Part shown: positions 47,209 through 56,096 of the stretch, piece by piece | Layout: each line of letters opens with the position of its first letter | Position numbering within the stretch: the stretch's first letter is position 1 | Assembly (NCBI RefSeq): GCF_040718835.1 | Contig: NZ_JBFEFG010000267.1 | Span: 248,001-312,000, forward strand | Direction: 5' to 3' | DNA: 64,000 bases | Source of the DNA: Bremerella sp. JC817 | GTDB lineage: Bacteria > Planctomycetota > Planctomycetia > Pirellulales > Pirellulaceae | Program-made: the position numbers and the translations under genes | Notes under the pieces: model-generated | The model's database searches: none | What the model saw: only the letters and a program-made list of their open reading frames with translations | What the model was told of the DNA's origin: nothing

Positions 47209-47237
47209 TTGATTGTGGAAAACCGCGTAAGCATAAT
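47209..47237 (+). promoter_or_regulatory. Candidate promoter of the polysaccharide operon
   Basis: TTGATT (47209-47214) and CATAAT (47232-47237) are separated by exactly 17 bases, close to the sigma-70 consensus TTGACA/TATAAT. It lies 130 bases upstream of the Wzz-type gene, which starts the co-directional locus. Not tested; planctomycete promoters are little known. Confidence 0.5.
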
Positions 47238-47366
47238 CAGATACACCCACTTTACGCATAGCACTAAAACAGTGCATCCAACCTGCACAACGCATATAAA
47301 CCACACCCCCATTCCTTCCTAGTCGGTCATAGCATTGGAAGGGATAGCGAGGCAGCCCCCGTTCTC

Positions 47367-48905
47367 ATGGAGCACATGATGCATCAATCGACGTCTACCG
47401 ATGAATGGTCGTTCGGACGCATCTTGTCGGCTTGCTGGCGATTCAAGTGGCGCGGAATTCTAGCCGGTTCTGTCGTGATTGGATTGGCCATCGCCGCCCT
47501 GTTGATTTTGCCGAAAGTCTACGCGTCCGAAGCGAAGCTTTTCGTCCGTCTCGGTCGCGAAAACATGGGGCTTGACCCTACGGCCACCACCGGCGGCACC
47601 GTGGCCATCACCGCGACCCGCGACACCGAAATGAACTCGATTCTCGAACATCTTCACAGCACCAAACTGTTGGAAGAAGTCCTCTCGAAAACTTCGCCTG
47701 GCTTCGATGATCTCGATCCGGTCCATCGCCAGCTCGCTTTGAATGAGCTCGACAAGTCGATCTCGGTCGACTCACCACGTGGCTCGACCGTGATCATCAT
47801 TCACCTCGAGGACTTCAGCCCGACCGATGCTCAGGCCAAGCTGCAGACGTTTGTCGATGCCTATCTGGCCGACCATATCCGCATCAACCGCAACCTTCGC
47901 TCGCACGATTTCTTTGAAGAGCAATCTTCGCTGCTCAAGCATCAGTTGGCCGACGCCCGCAATGCCCTTCGCGACGCCAAGACGAACGCCGGAATTGCTT
48001 CGATCGATGGGAAACGCAATACGGTCGAAGGTCAGATCGACAAAGCGGAACTCAGGTTGCAGGAAGTCGAAGTCTCGCTCTCGGCCGTCGCCGCAGAAGT
48101 GGAGTCGCTCGAGACCTCGCTGCAAGATGTTCCCGAAGAACTATTGGCTCAGTTTGTCGAGGGCACCCCAAACGATGGCCTGGCAGCGATGCGTCAACGA
48201 TTGTTCGAACTGCGGACCCAGGAAAAAGAAATCCTCTCGAAGTTCACTCCTTCGCATCCCGAAGCGATTGCCATTTCTCAATTGGTTGCGGATGTCGAAC
48301 AGGCACTCTCCGAAGCCGAGCACAATCGCGCCAATCTCATGCAGGCCGTTCTGGCCCGCAAACAGGCAGACGAAGCTTCGCTGATGGTTCAGCAAGGCAA
48401 GCTCCGGGACCAGTTGGTTCAGCTGACCAGCCAACTGAAGCAACTGAACGAAAACGAAGCTTTGATCGGATCGCTTTCCGACGAAGTTACCCAGTTGGAA
48501 TCGAAGTACCTGGCTTACGTTGGCGATCGCGAACAGGCCCGTCTCGACGAGGCCCTGCGAACCGACCAGATCACCAATGTCAGCATTCTGCAGGAAGCGA
48601 CAATCTCACCGCTGGCGATTCGCCCTCAAAAGGCAACCGTTCTACTGCTCGCTGGGGTGATTGGAATGCTTGCCGGTCTTGGCATCGTGCTGACCTCCGA
48701 ACAGTTCAACCCCAGCCAACCATCGTCGGCTGCCAAGCCGCCCCAAGGCAATCCACGCGACAGTCAAGCTTCTCGCAACGGTTCCGAAACGAATGGTTTT
48801 GAATCGCCCCCACGCAACGGCCACAGTCCCGCACAACTCAATGGAAGTGCCACGGTCAACGGAAACGGCGTCGGACCTCACACCGCTTCTAGTAACTCGC
48901 ACTGA
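47367..48905 (+). CDS. Wzz/GumC-type polysaccharide chain-length regulator
   Basis: A polysaccharide co-polymerase of 512 residues. A transmembrane helix at about 28-48 (WRGILAGSVVIGLAIAALLI), then a Wzz domain (KVYASEAKLFVRLGRENMGL), a long coiled coil (about 170-410, with repeated Q, E, L residues), and a second transmembrane helix near 424-446 (KATVLLLAGVIGMLAGLGIV). The C-terminus is a low-complexity Asn/Gly/Ser/Pro tail (NGNGVGPHTASSNSH). No tyrosine-kinase domain is fused and none is seen nearby. It likely sets polymer length with the Wzy protein encoded downstream. Start codons at 47376 and 47379 are alternatives. Confidence 0.88.
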   Translation: MEHMMHQSTSTDEWSFGRILSACWRFKWRGILAGSVVIGLAIAALLILPKVYASEAKLFVRLGRENMGLDPTATTGGTVAITATRDTEMNSILEHLHSTKLLEEVLSKTSPGFDDLDPVHRQLALNELDKSISVDSPRGSTVIIIHLEDFSPTDAQAKLQTFVDAYLADHIRINRNLRSHDFFEEQSSLLKHQLADARNALRDAKTNAGIASIDGKRNTVEGQIDKAELRLQEVEVSLSAVAAEVESLETSLQDVPEELLAQFVEGTPNDGLAAMRQRLFELRTQEKEILSKFTPSHPEAIAISQLVADVEQALSEAEHNRANLMQAVLARKQADEASLMVQQGKLRDQLVQLTSQLKQLNENEALIGSLSDEVTQLESKYLAYVGDREQARLDEALRTDQITNVSILQEATISPLAIRPQKATVLLLAGVIGMLAGLGIVLTSEQFNPSQPSSAAKPPQGNPRDSQASRNGSETNGFESPPRNGHSPAQLNGSATVNGNGVGPHTASSNSH

Positions 48906-48986
48906 CTTGAATTGGCGATCGCAGCAATTGGTTTCACCATCTGCATCTGCCACTTGGACGACGTTGTCCAATAGCCAATACGCACT

Positions 48987-50324
48987 ATGACCAACTTGCT
49001 TTGTACTGAAACCGCCGAAGAGGCGATCTCGCCACCGGTATCGATACCGGCACCAGCTCGACGCTTGTCGCTGTCGCACAACTTTGTTTGGGCGCTGGGC
49101 GGCAACGTGACTTTTGCCGCCTGCCAGGGTGCCGTGTTGGTTTTATTGGCGAAGGCCACCGACCCTGCCATGGTCGGTCGATTCGCATTGGCGCTCGCGA
49201 TCACCGCGCCGCTGTTTCTGCTGACCAACCTTCAGCTTCGAGCCGTCCAAGCGACCGACGCATTGGGGCATTACCGCTTTGGCCATTACCTGGCGTTGCG
49301 TCTGCTGACCACAGTCGCCGCTCTGGCCACTTTACCAATCATCTTGTTGGTTGCTGGCTACTCGTGGAGTTTCGCGGCGGTCGCCTTCGTGATTGGAATT
49401 GGCAAATCGTTCGATGCCCTGAACGATGTTATGTATGGCCTCGTGCAGAAACATGAACGCCTCGATCGTGGTGGCATGGCTCGCATTACGGCTGGCATCG
49501 CGACGCTGTCAGGACTTGGCATTTTGCTGTGGACCACCGGAAGCCTGTTATGGGCCGCGATCGGTTGGGCCGCCGGCCATGGCGTGGTAACCCTGGCTGC
49601 CCGAGGTTGGGTTGGCGACGACATCCTGACGCAGGAAGACGAGACGAGCGAGCAGCCGCGACTCTTCAGTCCGCTGTTCGACTGGGGTCAGCTCGGCCAG
49701 CTCGCCATCTTGGCCTTGCCGATGGGCGTGGTGATGATGCTCGGCTCGTTGCAGATCAACGCACCGCGTTATTTCATCGAACACTATCTCGACGACAAAC
49801 TGTTAGGCATCTACGCCGCGATTGCCTACTTGATGCTGGCCGGTCACATGGTCAGCCTGGCGATGGGACAAGCCGTTACGCCAAGGCTTGCCAAGCATTT
49901 CGCGGCAGCTGAGTTCTCGCAATACTTCGCGATCATCTTCCGTCTGCTCGGGATCGCCGTAGCAGGGGGTGCGTTGGCAGTCGTTCTGACCGCGACGCTT
50001 GGCTCGACGGTCCTGTCGCTGCTGTTCACACCAGAATACGCCCAGCACACGCCAGTGCTGATCTGCTTGTCGGTAGTCCTGGGAATCGAAGCCGCCACGT
50101 CGTTTCTGGGAGAAGCAATGACGGCGACTCGCAAGTTCAAGGTGCAAACGCCTGTGCTGCTTGCCGCTCTGATCGCTGCCGCCGTGAGCTGTGTGCTGTT
50201 CATTCCGCCGTACGGTTTGATGGGTGCCGCCATCGCTACTGGCATCGGAGCATTTACTCAATTCATTGGCTCGGCCCTGGTTGTGATGTGGGCGGTCCGC
50301 GAGCGACGAAAGGAATCGGCATGA
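48987..50324 (+). CDS. Polysaccharide flippase (Wzx-like)
   Basis: A 445-residue inner-membrane protein with about 12-14 predicted helices and the polysaccharide-biosynthesis-protein (MATE/MOP-type) fold: NFVWALGGNVTFAACQGAVL near residue 30, AIAYLMLAGHMVSLAMGQAV and a C-terminal helix pair (GLMGAAIATGIGAFTQFIGS). It would flip the lipid-linked repeat unit across the inner membrane. Its stop overlaps the next start by ATGA (50321-50324), so the two genes are coupled. No clear ribosome site precedes the ATG. Confidence 0.87.
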   Translation: MTNLLCTETAEEAISPPVSIPAPARRLSLSHNFVWALGGNVTFAACQGAVLVLLAKATDPAMVGRFALALAITAPLFLLTNLQLRAVQATDALGHYRFGHYLALRLLTTVAALATLPIILLVAGYSWSFAAVAFVIGIGKSFDALNDVMYGLVQKHERLDRGGMARITAGIATLSGLGILLWTTGSLLWAAIGWAAGHGVVTLAARGWVGDDILTQEDETSEQPRLFSPLFDWGQLGQLAILALPMGVVMMLGSLQINAPRYFIEHYLDDKLLGIYAAIAYLMLAGHMVSLAMGQAVTPRLAKHFAAAEFSQYFAIIFRLLGIAVAGGALAVVLTATLGSTVLSLLFTPEYAQHTPVLICLSVVLGIEAATSFLGEAMTATRKFKVQTPVLLAALIAAAVSCVLFIPPYGLMGAAIATGIGAFTQFIGSALVVMWAVRERRKESA

Positions 50325-51460
50325 TTGCTTCCAACGACAAACGTATTCGAGTCGTTCAAGTCGTGCACGGTCTCGTCGTGGGCGGAATCGAAAGCTGGCT
50401 GGTTAACGTCCTACAGCGAATCGATCGCGATCGATTTCAGGTCGACTTCATCACCAGCCGTCCAGAGCCTTGCTACTACGACGACGAAGTGCGTGCCCTT
50501 GGTGCTCAGATTCACTTTTGCCCTTCGCCACGCAAGCCTTGGATTTATGGCCCAGCGTTCCGCAAGATTATCAAGCAAGGCGGCTATTCCGTCGTCCATG
50601 CCCACGTCGATCATTACAGCGGCTTTGTCATGCGGTTGGCGAAGAGCGTCGGGGTAAAGACTCGGATCACGCACAGCCACAGCAACACGACGCGAAACCA
50701 GGCCAAAGCAGGCATGTTCCGTCGGATCTACCTAGGGTCGGCCAAGCGTTGGATCCGTACTTCGGCGACGGTTGGTTTGGCTGTGTCCGACGTTGCAGGT
50801 GCTTCGCTGTTTCCTCGCTGGGGAAACGACGATCGTTGGGATGTGCTGCACTGCGGAATCAATACTGCTGGCTTCCATCACCCCGTCGACCGATCCGCAC
50901 TTCGCCAACATTATGGCATTTCGGAAGACGCCTTTGTGTTTGGACACATCGGGGGTTTCCGCGAGCCCAAAAACCATCGGTTCCTGGTTGAAATCGCCGC
51001 CGCCCTAAAGAAGCGTGATCCGTCGATCCGCATGTTGCTGGTAGGCGACGGCCCCCTGCGTCCCGAGATCGAAGCCCAGGTTCGCAAGGCAGGCGTCGAA
51101 GAACAAGTGGTGTTCACCGGCATCGTCCGAGACGTGACGACCGTGCTGCGTGGAGCGATGGATGCGTTCGTCTTTCCTTCGCTGTGGGAAGGGGCACCGC
51201 TGGCGGTGCTCGAAGCCCAAGCGACCGGTATTCCCACGTTGATGTCGACCGCCGTCACCAACGAAATTGCTCATATCCCTTCGCTGGTGCAACAAAAGTC
51301 GCTCGACGATTCGGCCGATGATTGGGCCGATGCGTTGATGACGATGGCCCAGCGACCTCGTGAGTTTACACCTGCCGAAGCACTCGCCAGGATCGAGGCA
51401 AGCCGATTCAATGTCGACAATGCCGTCCGCAAGTTGGAGGCATTGTATGCAGGCCAGTAA
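50321..51460 (+). CDS. Glycosyltransferase family 4
   Basis: A 379-residue GT-B enzyme. N-terminal VVQVVHGLVVGGIESWLVNV is the acceptor-side signature with GG loop. The donor side contains VGDGPLRPEIEAQVRKAGVE, then FPSLWEGAPLAVLEAQATGI with the conserved E-x7-E. It adds a sugar to the growing lipid-linked unit; donor and acceptor unknown. The ATG at 50321 overlaps the flippase gene, and the downstream ligase-type gene begins inside its 3' end (51447). Confidence 0.9.
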   Translation: MIASNDKRIRVVQVVHGLVVGGIESWLVNVLQRIDRDRFQVDFITSRPEPCYYDDEVRALGAQIHFCPSPRKPWIYGPAFRKIIKQGGYSVVHAHVDHYSGFVMRLAKSVGVKTRITHSHSNTTRNQAKAGMFRRIYLGSAKRWIRTSATVGLAVSDVAGASLFPRWGNDDRWDVLHCGINTAGFHHPVDRSALRQHYGISEDAFVFGHIGGFREPKNHRFLVEIAAALKKRDPSIRMLLVGDGPLRPEIEAQVRKAGVEEQVVFTGIVRDVTTVLRGAMDAFVFPSLWEGAPLAVLEAQATGIPTLMSTAVTNEIAHIPSLVQQKSLDDSADDWADALMTMAQRPREFTPAEALARIEASRFNVDNAVRKLEALYAGQ

Positions 51461-52880
51461 CCTTCCCCTGGAACATCATGCGTCGCTGCCAGCAGTGCGG
51501 ACCCATGCGACCGATCACTCGTCGCCACTTCCGCTTTGCTTCGTTGGACTGTGCTTGTATTTCCTGAGCCAAGGCTACCTGGTGCCTCTCGCAGCGATCG
51601 GTCCTTCGTGGGCGATCTGGCCGCGTATCGCTGACTTCGCTGGCCTATTCATGGCCGGAGCATGTCTCTGGCAATGGCGTCAAGCCGAGCGACTTCCCAA
51701 ACCACTGGCAACGATCACCTTCTGGTTGATGGTCTTCCTTTGGCTGTCAGCAATTTCGCTGATCGCCCAAACGATCATTTCGCCGAAGCTGTACTGGAAT
51801 GGTCCTCGCATGGGCGAAGCGGTCCAGTGGGGCATCTACCAGATGGCACGACTGATCCAATTCATCGCGCTGTTTATCTGTGCGGCATACACGCCACTGA
51901 CGGAAACACGACGGCGCTGGCTGGTCGGCGTTTCGACTTCGGTTCTTTGGTTTGTGATCATCACTGTGCTGCTGACTTATACCGGAGCGATCACTTACGA
52001 ATCGGTTGTCGCGCACCTGCCCGAGTCACCCGATGTCAGCGGACCGTGGGCCTCGTTCGGCGAATCGTTCGATGGCCTTGGCTATATCAGCTACAACCAT
52101 GCCTATACTGCCGTGCAGTTGGTGCTGCTATTCAGCTTGCACTTGAGTTTGACGCGTTGCCAATTCAATACCGCCAACTTGCTTCTGTTGGTTGCGGTGA
52201 ACCTCGGCGTCTTCCTTTCTGGCAGCCGGGCTGGTTTTGCCGCGATGCTAGTCCTGGTGTTTCCTTGTCTCTGGACATGGGTTCGCCGCGGGGGCATCTT
52301 GCCGCTGGTATGGGCAGGCACCGTTGGCTGCACGATCTTCGCCACGATGCTGATTGCCCCGAGTTTCTTTAAGGTTCGCGGCCTGACCGATTTCAAACAG
52401 CAGATTGAAGACCTGGTCGTTCGGCAAACGAGCACGTTTCAAGGCTACAAATCAGACAACCTGGCAGGCCGAACCGACATCTGGAAATGGCATCTCGACT
52501 CGCTCGAAGAGCGTCCTTGGACCTGGGTGGTTGGCTATGGCTTTGGTTCCGCCATCACGCGAGGCAATCAGGCTCACATGCAGCCGCTGAATATGGTCAG
52601 CGAGATGGGCCTGATTGGGCTTGGCGTTGGCCTGGTACTGATGGTGATCGTCTTGAAAACCCTTTGGCAGATGGAGCCGCCGGGGCATCCGTACCTATGG
52701 GGAAGCCTAGCACTGCTGTTCACTTCGCTCACGCAAGAAACCTTTTATCCCGTAGCGGCGATGGGGCATTTCCCTGGGTTTTACCTGTTTGGCCTGGCGA
52801 TTTGCTTGCGGCTGGCAATCGACTTGCCACCAACACCAGAGCTTCCGCAGTCGACTTCCACTCCCGCTACGACTTCTTAG
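51447..52880 (+). CDS. O-antigen ligase/polymerase family membrane protein (Wzy-like)
   Basis: A 477-residue polytopic membrane protein of the O-antigen ligase (Wzy/WaaL) family. Hydrophobic helices run through most of the sequence, and the large periplasmic loop has FQGYKSDNLAGRTDIWKWHL and WVVGYGFGSAITRGNQAHMQ, then PLNMVSEMGLIGLGVGLVLM. GAGG six bases upstream supports the start at 51447, which overlaps the preceding gene by 14 bases. In a Wzx/Wzy locus, it most likely polymerises the repeat units; a ligase role cannot be excluded. Confidence 0.85.
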   Translation: MQASNLPLEHHASLPAVRTHATDHSSPLPLCFVGLCLYFLSQGYLVPLAAIGPSWAIWPRIADFAGLFMAGACLWQWRQAERLPKPLATITFWLMVFLWLSAISLIAQTIISPKLYWNGPRMGEAVQWGIYQMARLIQFIALFICAAYTPLTETRRRWLVGVSTSVLWFVIITVLLTYTGAITYESVVAHLPESPDVSGPWASFGESFDGLGYISYNHAYTAVQLVLLFSLHLSLTRCQFNTANLLLLVAVNLGVFLSGSRAGFAAMLVLVFPCLWTWVRRGGILPLVWAGTVGCTIFATMLIAPSFFKVRGLTDFKQQIEDLVVRQTSTFQGYKSDNLAGRTDIWKWHLDSLEERPWTWVVGYGFGSAITRGNQAHMQPLNMVSEMGLIGLGVGLVLMVIVLKTLWQMEPPGHPYLWGSLALLFTSLTQETFYPVAAMGHFPGFYLFGLAICLRLAIDLPPTPELPQSTSTPATTS

Positions 52881-52895
52881 ATTCGTTCACGCTCA

Positions 52896-53954
52896 ATGAT
52901 CAACAACCACCCGCAATTCGATCGAACGCCAGGCAGCGGCCAACGCCCTGCTCTGTTGATCACGATTGATACCGAGGGAGACGATCTCTGGTCGAACCCG
53001 ACCACGATTACCACGCGGAATGCGGAATACCTTCCTCGTTTTCAAACGCTGTGCGAACGGTATGGTTTCCGGCCGACGTGGCTGACGAACTGGGAGATGG
53101 TCGAGTGCCCTGTCTATCAGCAGTTCGCCAGTGATCTGCTTGTGCGAAACACAGGGGAAGTCGGCATGCATTTGCATGCGTGGAACAATCCACCGTTGAC
53201 GGGTTTCGACGACCGACATGCCCAGCGACAGCCCTGCCTGATCGAGTATCCGGCAAACGACATGCGAGATAAAGTTGCTCGCATGACCGACCGCCTGGAA
53301 GAGGTTTTTCAGGTCAAGATGCGCAGCCATCGCGCTGGCCGCTGGGGCTTCGACGAAGCATACGCCCAGCTGCTGGTCGACTTTGGTTACCAGGTCGACT
53401 GCTCGGTGACACCCGGCGTGCGTTGGAACTATGCGTACGTTGGCAAGTACCAAGAGACCGGCGTCGACTACCGCGAATTTCCGAGCCATGCCTATTGGAT
53501 CGATCTGGAAGACATCCAGCGTCCCGGCAATTCGCCGCTGCTGGAACTGCCGATGACGATCGTCCCTGGCGATCAAACCTTCTTGACGCGATGCATGCAC
53601 CAACTGGGCCGTTCATCGCGTCTGCTGAATCGTGTTGCTAATCGAATCGCACCGCAAGACGTCTGGTTCCGCCCTTTCCGCAACAACCGCCATCTGCTGC
53701 CCAAGTTGGTCGAAGCAGGTCCGGTGGACGGCTGCGATTACTTGGAGATGGCGTTCCACTCGTCAGAACTGATGCCCGGCGGAAGCCCATCGTTCCCGAA
53801 CGAACGATCGATCGAACAACTGTACGAGCGGTTCGAGGCACTCTTCGCCGCAGCCCAGGGGCGTTACGTCGGCCTAACGTTAACCGAGTACCACGACCGC
53901 ATGGTATCCGATCGGCTTGCGATGTCTCCTTCCACCACCGCACAGGAAGCATAA
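52896..53954 (+). CDS. Polysaccharide deacetylase-like protein
   Basis: A NodB-fold carbohydrate-esterase family 4 relative, 352 residues. Metal and catalytic motifs visible are TIDTEGDDLW (D25, D29/D30), MHLHAW (H92, H94) and RSHRAGRWGF (R146 to W150), matching the family's D-D, H-x-H and R-x-G-R-W motifs with local variation. No signal peptide is visible, so it may act on cytoplasmic lipid-linked sugars. Deacetylation of N-acetyl sugars would make the polymer cationic; the amino-sugar in this locus may come from the aminotransferase gene downstream. Starts 16 bases after the Wzy-like gene. Confidence 0.83.
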   Translation: MINNHPQFDRTPGSGQRPALLITIDTEGDDLWSNPTTITTRNAEYLPRFQTLCERYGFRPTWLTNWEMVECPVYQQFASDLLVRNTGEVGMHLHAWNNPPLTGFDDRHAQRQPCLIEYPANDMRDKVARMTDRLEEVFQVKMRSHRAGRWGFDEAYAQLLVDFGYQVDCSVTPGVRWNYAYVGKYQETGVDYREFPSHAYWIDLEDIQRPGNSPLLELPMTIVPGDQTFLTRCMHQLGRSSRLLNRVANRIAPQDVWFRPFRNNRHLLPKLVEAGPVDGCDYLEMAFHSSELMPGGSPSFPNERSIEQLYERFEALFAAAQGRYVGLTLTEYHDRMVSDRLAMSPSTTAQEA

Positions 53955-53964
53955 GCAGCAAACC

Positions 53965-55338
53965 ATGGACGTTGTCGTCACCCTTGAACATCGATTCTTC
54001 CGCACGCCTGATGGTGCCACTTGGACCGAAACGCAGTTCCCGAATGCGTTCTGGCAGCGGTACCTGAATGTGTTTGATGGCGTGCGGATCGTGGCTCGCG
54101 CCCAGCCCGTCGCGGAAGCCCTTCCTCATTGGAATCGAGTCGACGGTCCGAAGGTTTCGTTTCACTCGCTTCCATATTACCAAGGCCCTTGGCAGTACCT
54201 GAAGAAAGCTAAGGCCGTTCGTCGAGCCGCTGCCGAAGCAGCCGGAACCGAACACGCAGTCATCCTGCGAGTCCACTCGCCGATCGCCGCTCTCGTAGAA
54301 CGCCGTATGCGTCGCGAGAACAAGCCGTACGGGGTCGAGGTGGTCAGCGATCCCTGGGATGTGTTCGCACCGGGTGCGTTTCATCATCCACTGCGATGGT
54401 ACTTCCGTCGCAGCCTTTCGGCAGAGACGAAGCGGCAGTGCCGTAATGCGGTCGCGGCATCGTATGTCACGCAGCATGCATTGCAGAGACGCTACCCAGC
54501 GACCAACGCAAGCTTTCAAACGCATTACTCCAGTGTCGAGTTGCCGCCAGAGTCGTTCGTCGAATCGCCTCGGGAATTCGATCAGCAACAAGGACCGTTG
54601 AAGCTGATCACCGTGGGTGCGTTGGCCCAGATGTACAAAGGGGTCGACACGCTGATCGATGCCGTGGCGATGGCTCGCCGGCAAGGTGCCGACGTTGCCC
54701 TGACCATCGTGGGCGATGGTAAGCATCGTGGTGAACTGGAAGAACAAGCCCGGCGATTGAACTGTGCCGACGTGATTCATTTCGCAGGTTCACTAACCAG
54801 CGGGCCGCCCGTTCGGGCCGAGTTGAACAAAGCAAATCTGTTCGTTTTGGCATCCCGCCAGGAAGGATTGCCTCGCGCGATGATCGAAGCGATGGCTCGA
54901 GCACTTCCTTGCGTCGGCACCACCGTGGGTGGCATTCCAGAACTGCTTGCCAAAGAGAACTTGTTTGCCCCCAACGATGCCGAGGCCCTCGCTCGTCGCA
55001 TCTGCGAATTGGCCAGCGACCGTTCGCAGCTAAACGCGATGTCACAGCGAAATTTGTCGATGGCTCAACAATATGCCGATCACGTGCTGCGAGAGCGGCG
55101 CGATCAATACTACAACGCGGTTCGTCAGGCCACCCAACAATGGCTTGATGGATCGAGTGCGCGGAATCCTGTTACTGCAGCGGATGGACGACCGCCAACC
55201 AGTAGCAGGATGGTTACACATTCGCTTGCCACGAACGGAGTGTCGATGCCAGCGAATGACACAGTTTCTCCAGTTGCGGAAAGTGGACAATCCGCCGCAA
55301 CTTCAACATGGCAAGGTGCTAAATCATGCACACCGTAA
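53965..55338 (+). CDS. Glycosyltransferase family 4
   Basis: A 457-residue GT-B enzyme. The first half begins MDVVVTLEHRFFRTPDGATW, and the donor domain includes LKLITVGALAQMYKGVDTLI, VGDGKHRGELEEQARRLNCA and ASRQEGLPRAMIEAMARALP with E-x7-E. The start at 53965 is 10 bases past the preceding stop. A Ser/Thr/Asn-rich C-terminal tail of about 60 residues (NPVTAADGRPPTSSRMVTHS) is outside the fold. The 3' end overlaps the nucleotidyltransferase gene by 13 bases. Confidence 0.88.
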   Translation: MDVVVTLEHRFFRTPDGATWTETQFPNAFWQRYLNVFDGVRIVARAQPVAEALPHWNRVDGPKVSFHSLPYYQGPWQYLKKAKAVRRAAAEAAGTEHAVILRVHSPIAALVERRMRRENKPYGVEVVSDPWDVFAPGAFHHPLRWYFRRSLSAETKRQCRNAVAASYVTQHALQRRYPATNASFQTHYSSVELPPESFVESPREFDQQQGPLKLITVGALAQMYKGVDTLIDAVAMARRQGADVALTIVGDGKHRGELEEQARRLNCADVIHFAGSLTSGPPVRAELNKANLFVLASRQEGLPRAMIEAMARALPCVGTTVGGIPELLAKENLFAPNDAEALARRICELASDRSQLNAMSQRNLSMAQQYADHVLRERRDQYYNAVRQATQQWLDGSSARNPVTAADGRPPTSSRMVTHSLATNGVSMPANDTVSPVAESGQSAATSTWQGAKSCTP

Positions 55339-56063
55339 TTATGGCAGGTGGTCGCGGCCGACGCCTGGCTCCTTACACGATTAACTTCCCTAAGCCGCTC
55401 GTCCCGGTCGGAGAGATGCCGATCCTCGAGATCGTGCTCCGGCAGCTCAAAATCGCTGGCTGCGAAACGGCAACCCTTGCCGTCGGTCACCTGGCGGAAC
55501 TGATCATGGCCTACTTCGGCAAAGGCGAGCAGATTGGAGTCGACCTGAAGTACTCCGGCGAGAAAGAACCTCTTGGCACCGTCGGTCCATTGGCATTGAT
55601 GGAAGACCTGCCGGAGAACTTCCTGGTGATGAATGGTGACGTGCTGACGACGCTCGATTATCGCGAGCTGTACGAGTACCACTTGCAGAACGAATGCGAT
55701 CTGACGATTGCCTGCCATCGCTGCTCGACCAAGATCGATCTCGGGATCGTCGAGTTCGACGAACGTCTTGAAGTGACCGGCTATCGCGAAAAGCCACGTC
55801 TTCCTTACGACGTTTCGATGGGGGTTTACGCTTTCAATCGCAAGGCACTCGATATCGTGCCTGCCGGCGAATATTACGACCTGCCGACGCTGGTGCTGAA
55901 GTTCATCGAACTGGGCCGCAAGGTGAAGGTTTATATGTCGGATGCGATGTGGCTCGACATCGGTCGAGTCGAAGATTACGCCAGCGCGAGCGCCGTGTTC
56001 GAAGAACACCGCGACTTGTTCCTGCCAGAGCCCCAACTGGCCAACGGTACTCCGAAGAACTAA
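55326..56063 (+). CDS. Sugar-phosphate nucleotidyltransferase
   Basis: A 245-residue NTP-transferase that activates a sugar-1-phosphate to an NDP-sugar. N-terminal AGGRGRRLAPYTINFPKPLV holds the nucleotide-binding GGRGxR and Lys; the metal Asp is in NGDVLTTLDY. No left-handed beta-helix domain follows, so it is a simple pyrophosphorylase. The sugar cannot be told from the sequence (mannose, glucose or others). It starts inside the preceding glycosyltransferase gene and precedes the epimerase by 33 bases, suggesting they act on one NDP-sugar pathway. Confidence 0.87.
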   Translation: MHTVIMAGGRGRRLAPYTINFPKPLVPVGEMPILEIVLRQLKIAGCETATLAVGHLAELIMAYFGKGEQIGVDLKYSGEKEPLGTVGPLALMEDLPENFLVMNGDVLTTLDYRELYEYHLQNECDLTIACHRCSTKIDLGIVEFDERLEVTGYREKPRLPYDVSMGVYAFNRKALDIVPAGEYYDLPTLVLKFIELGRKVKVYMSDAMWLDIGRVEDYASASAVFEEHRDLFLPEPQLANGTPKN

Positions 56064-56096
56064 CACCGACGCAACCTACACCTAGGAACCCTATCC

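Larger units (their letters stand above)
46895..47366. other. Intergenic region upstream of the polysaccharide locus
   Basis: This 472-base stretch contains the weak hairpin after the porin and a good sigma-70-like promoter candidate (47209-47237). An inverted pair, GCGTAA (47225-47230) and TTACGC (47252-47257), overlaps the -10 area and could be an operator. No protein-like open frame was seen. Confidence 0.5.

Noticed and set aside
53638..54780. Minus-strand open frame of 380 codons
   Set aside because: Antisense to the deacetylase and glycosyltransferase genes; no recognisable domain.
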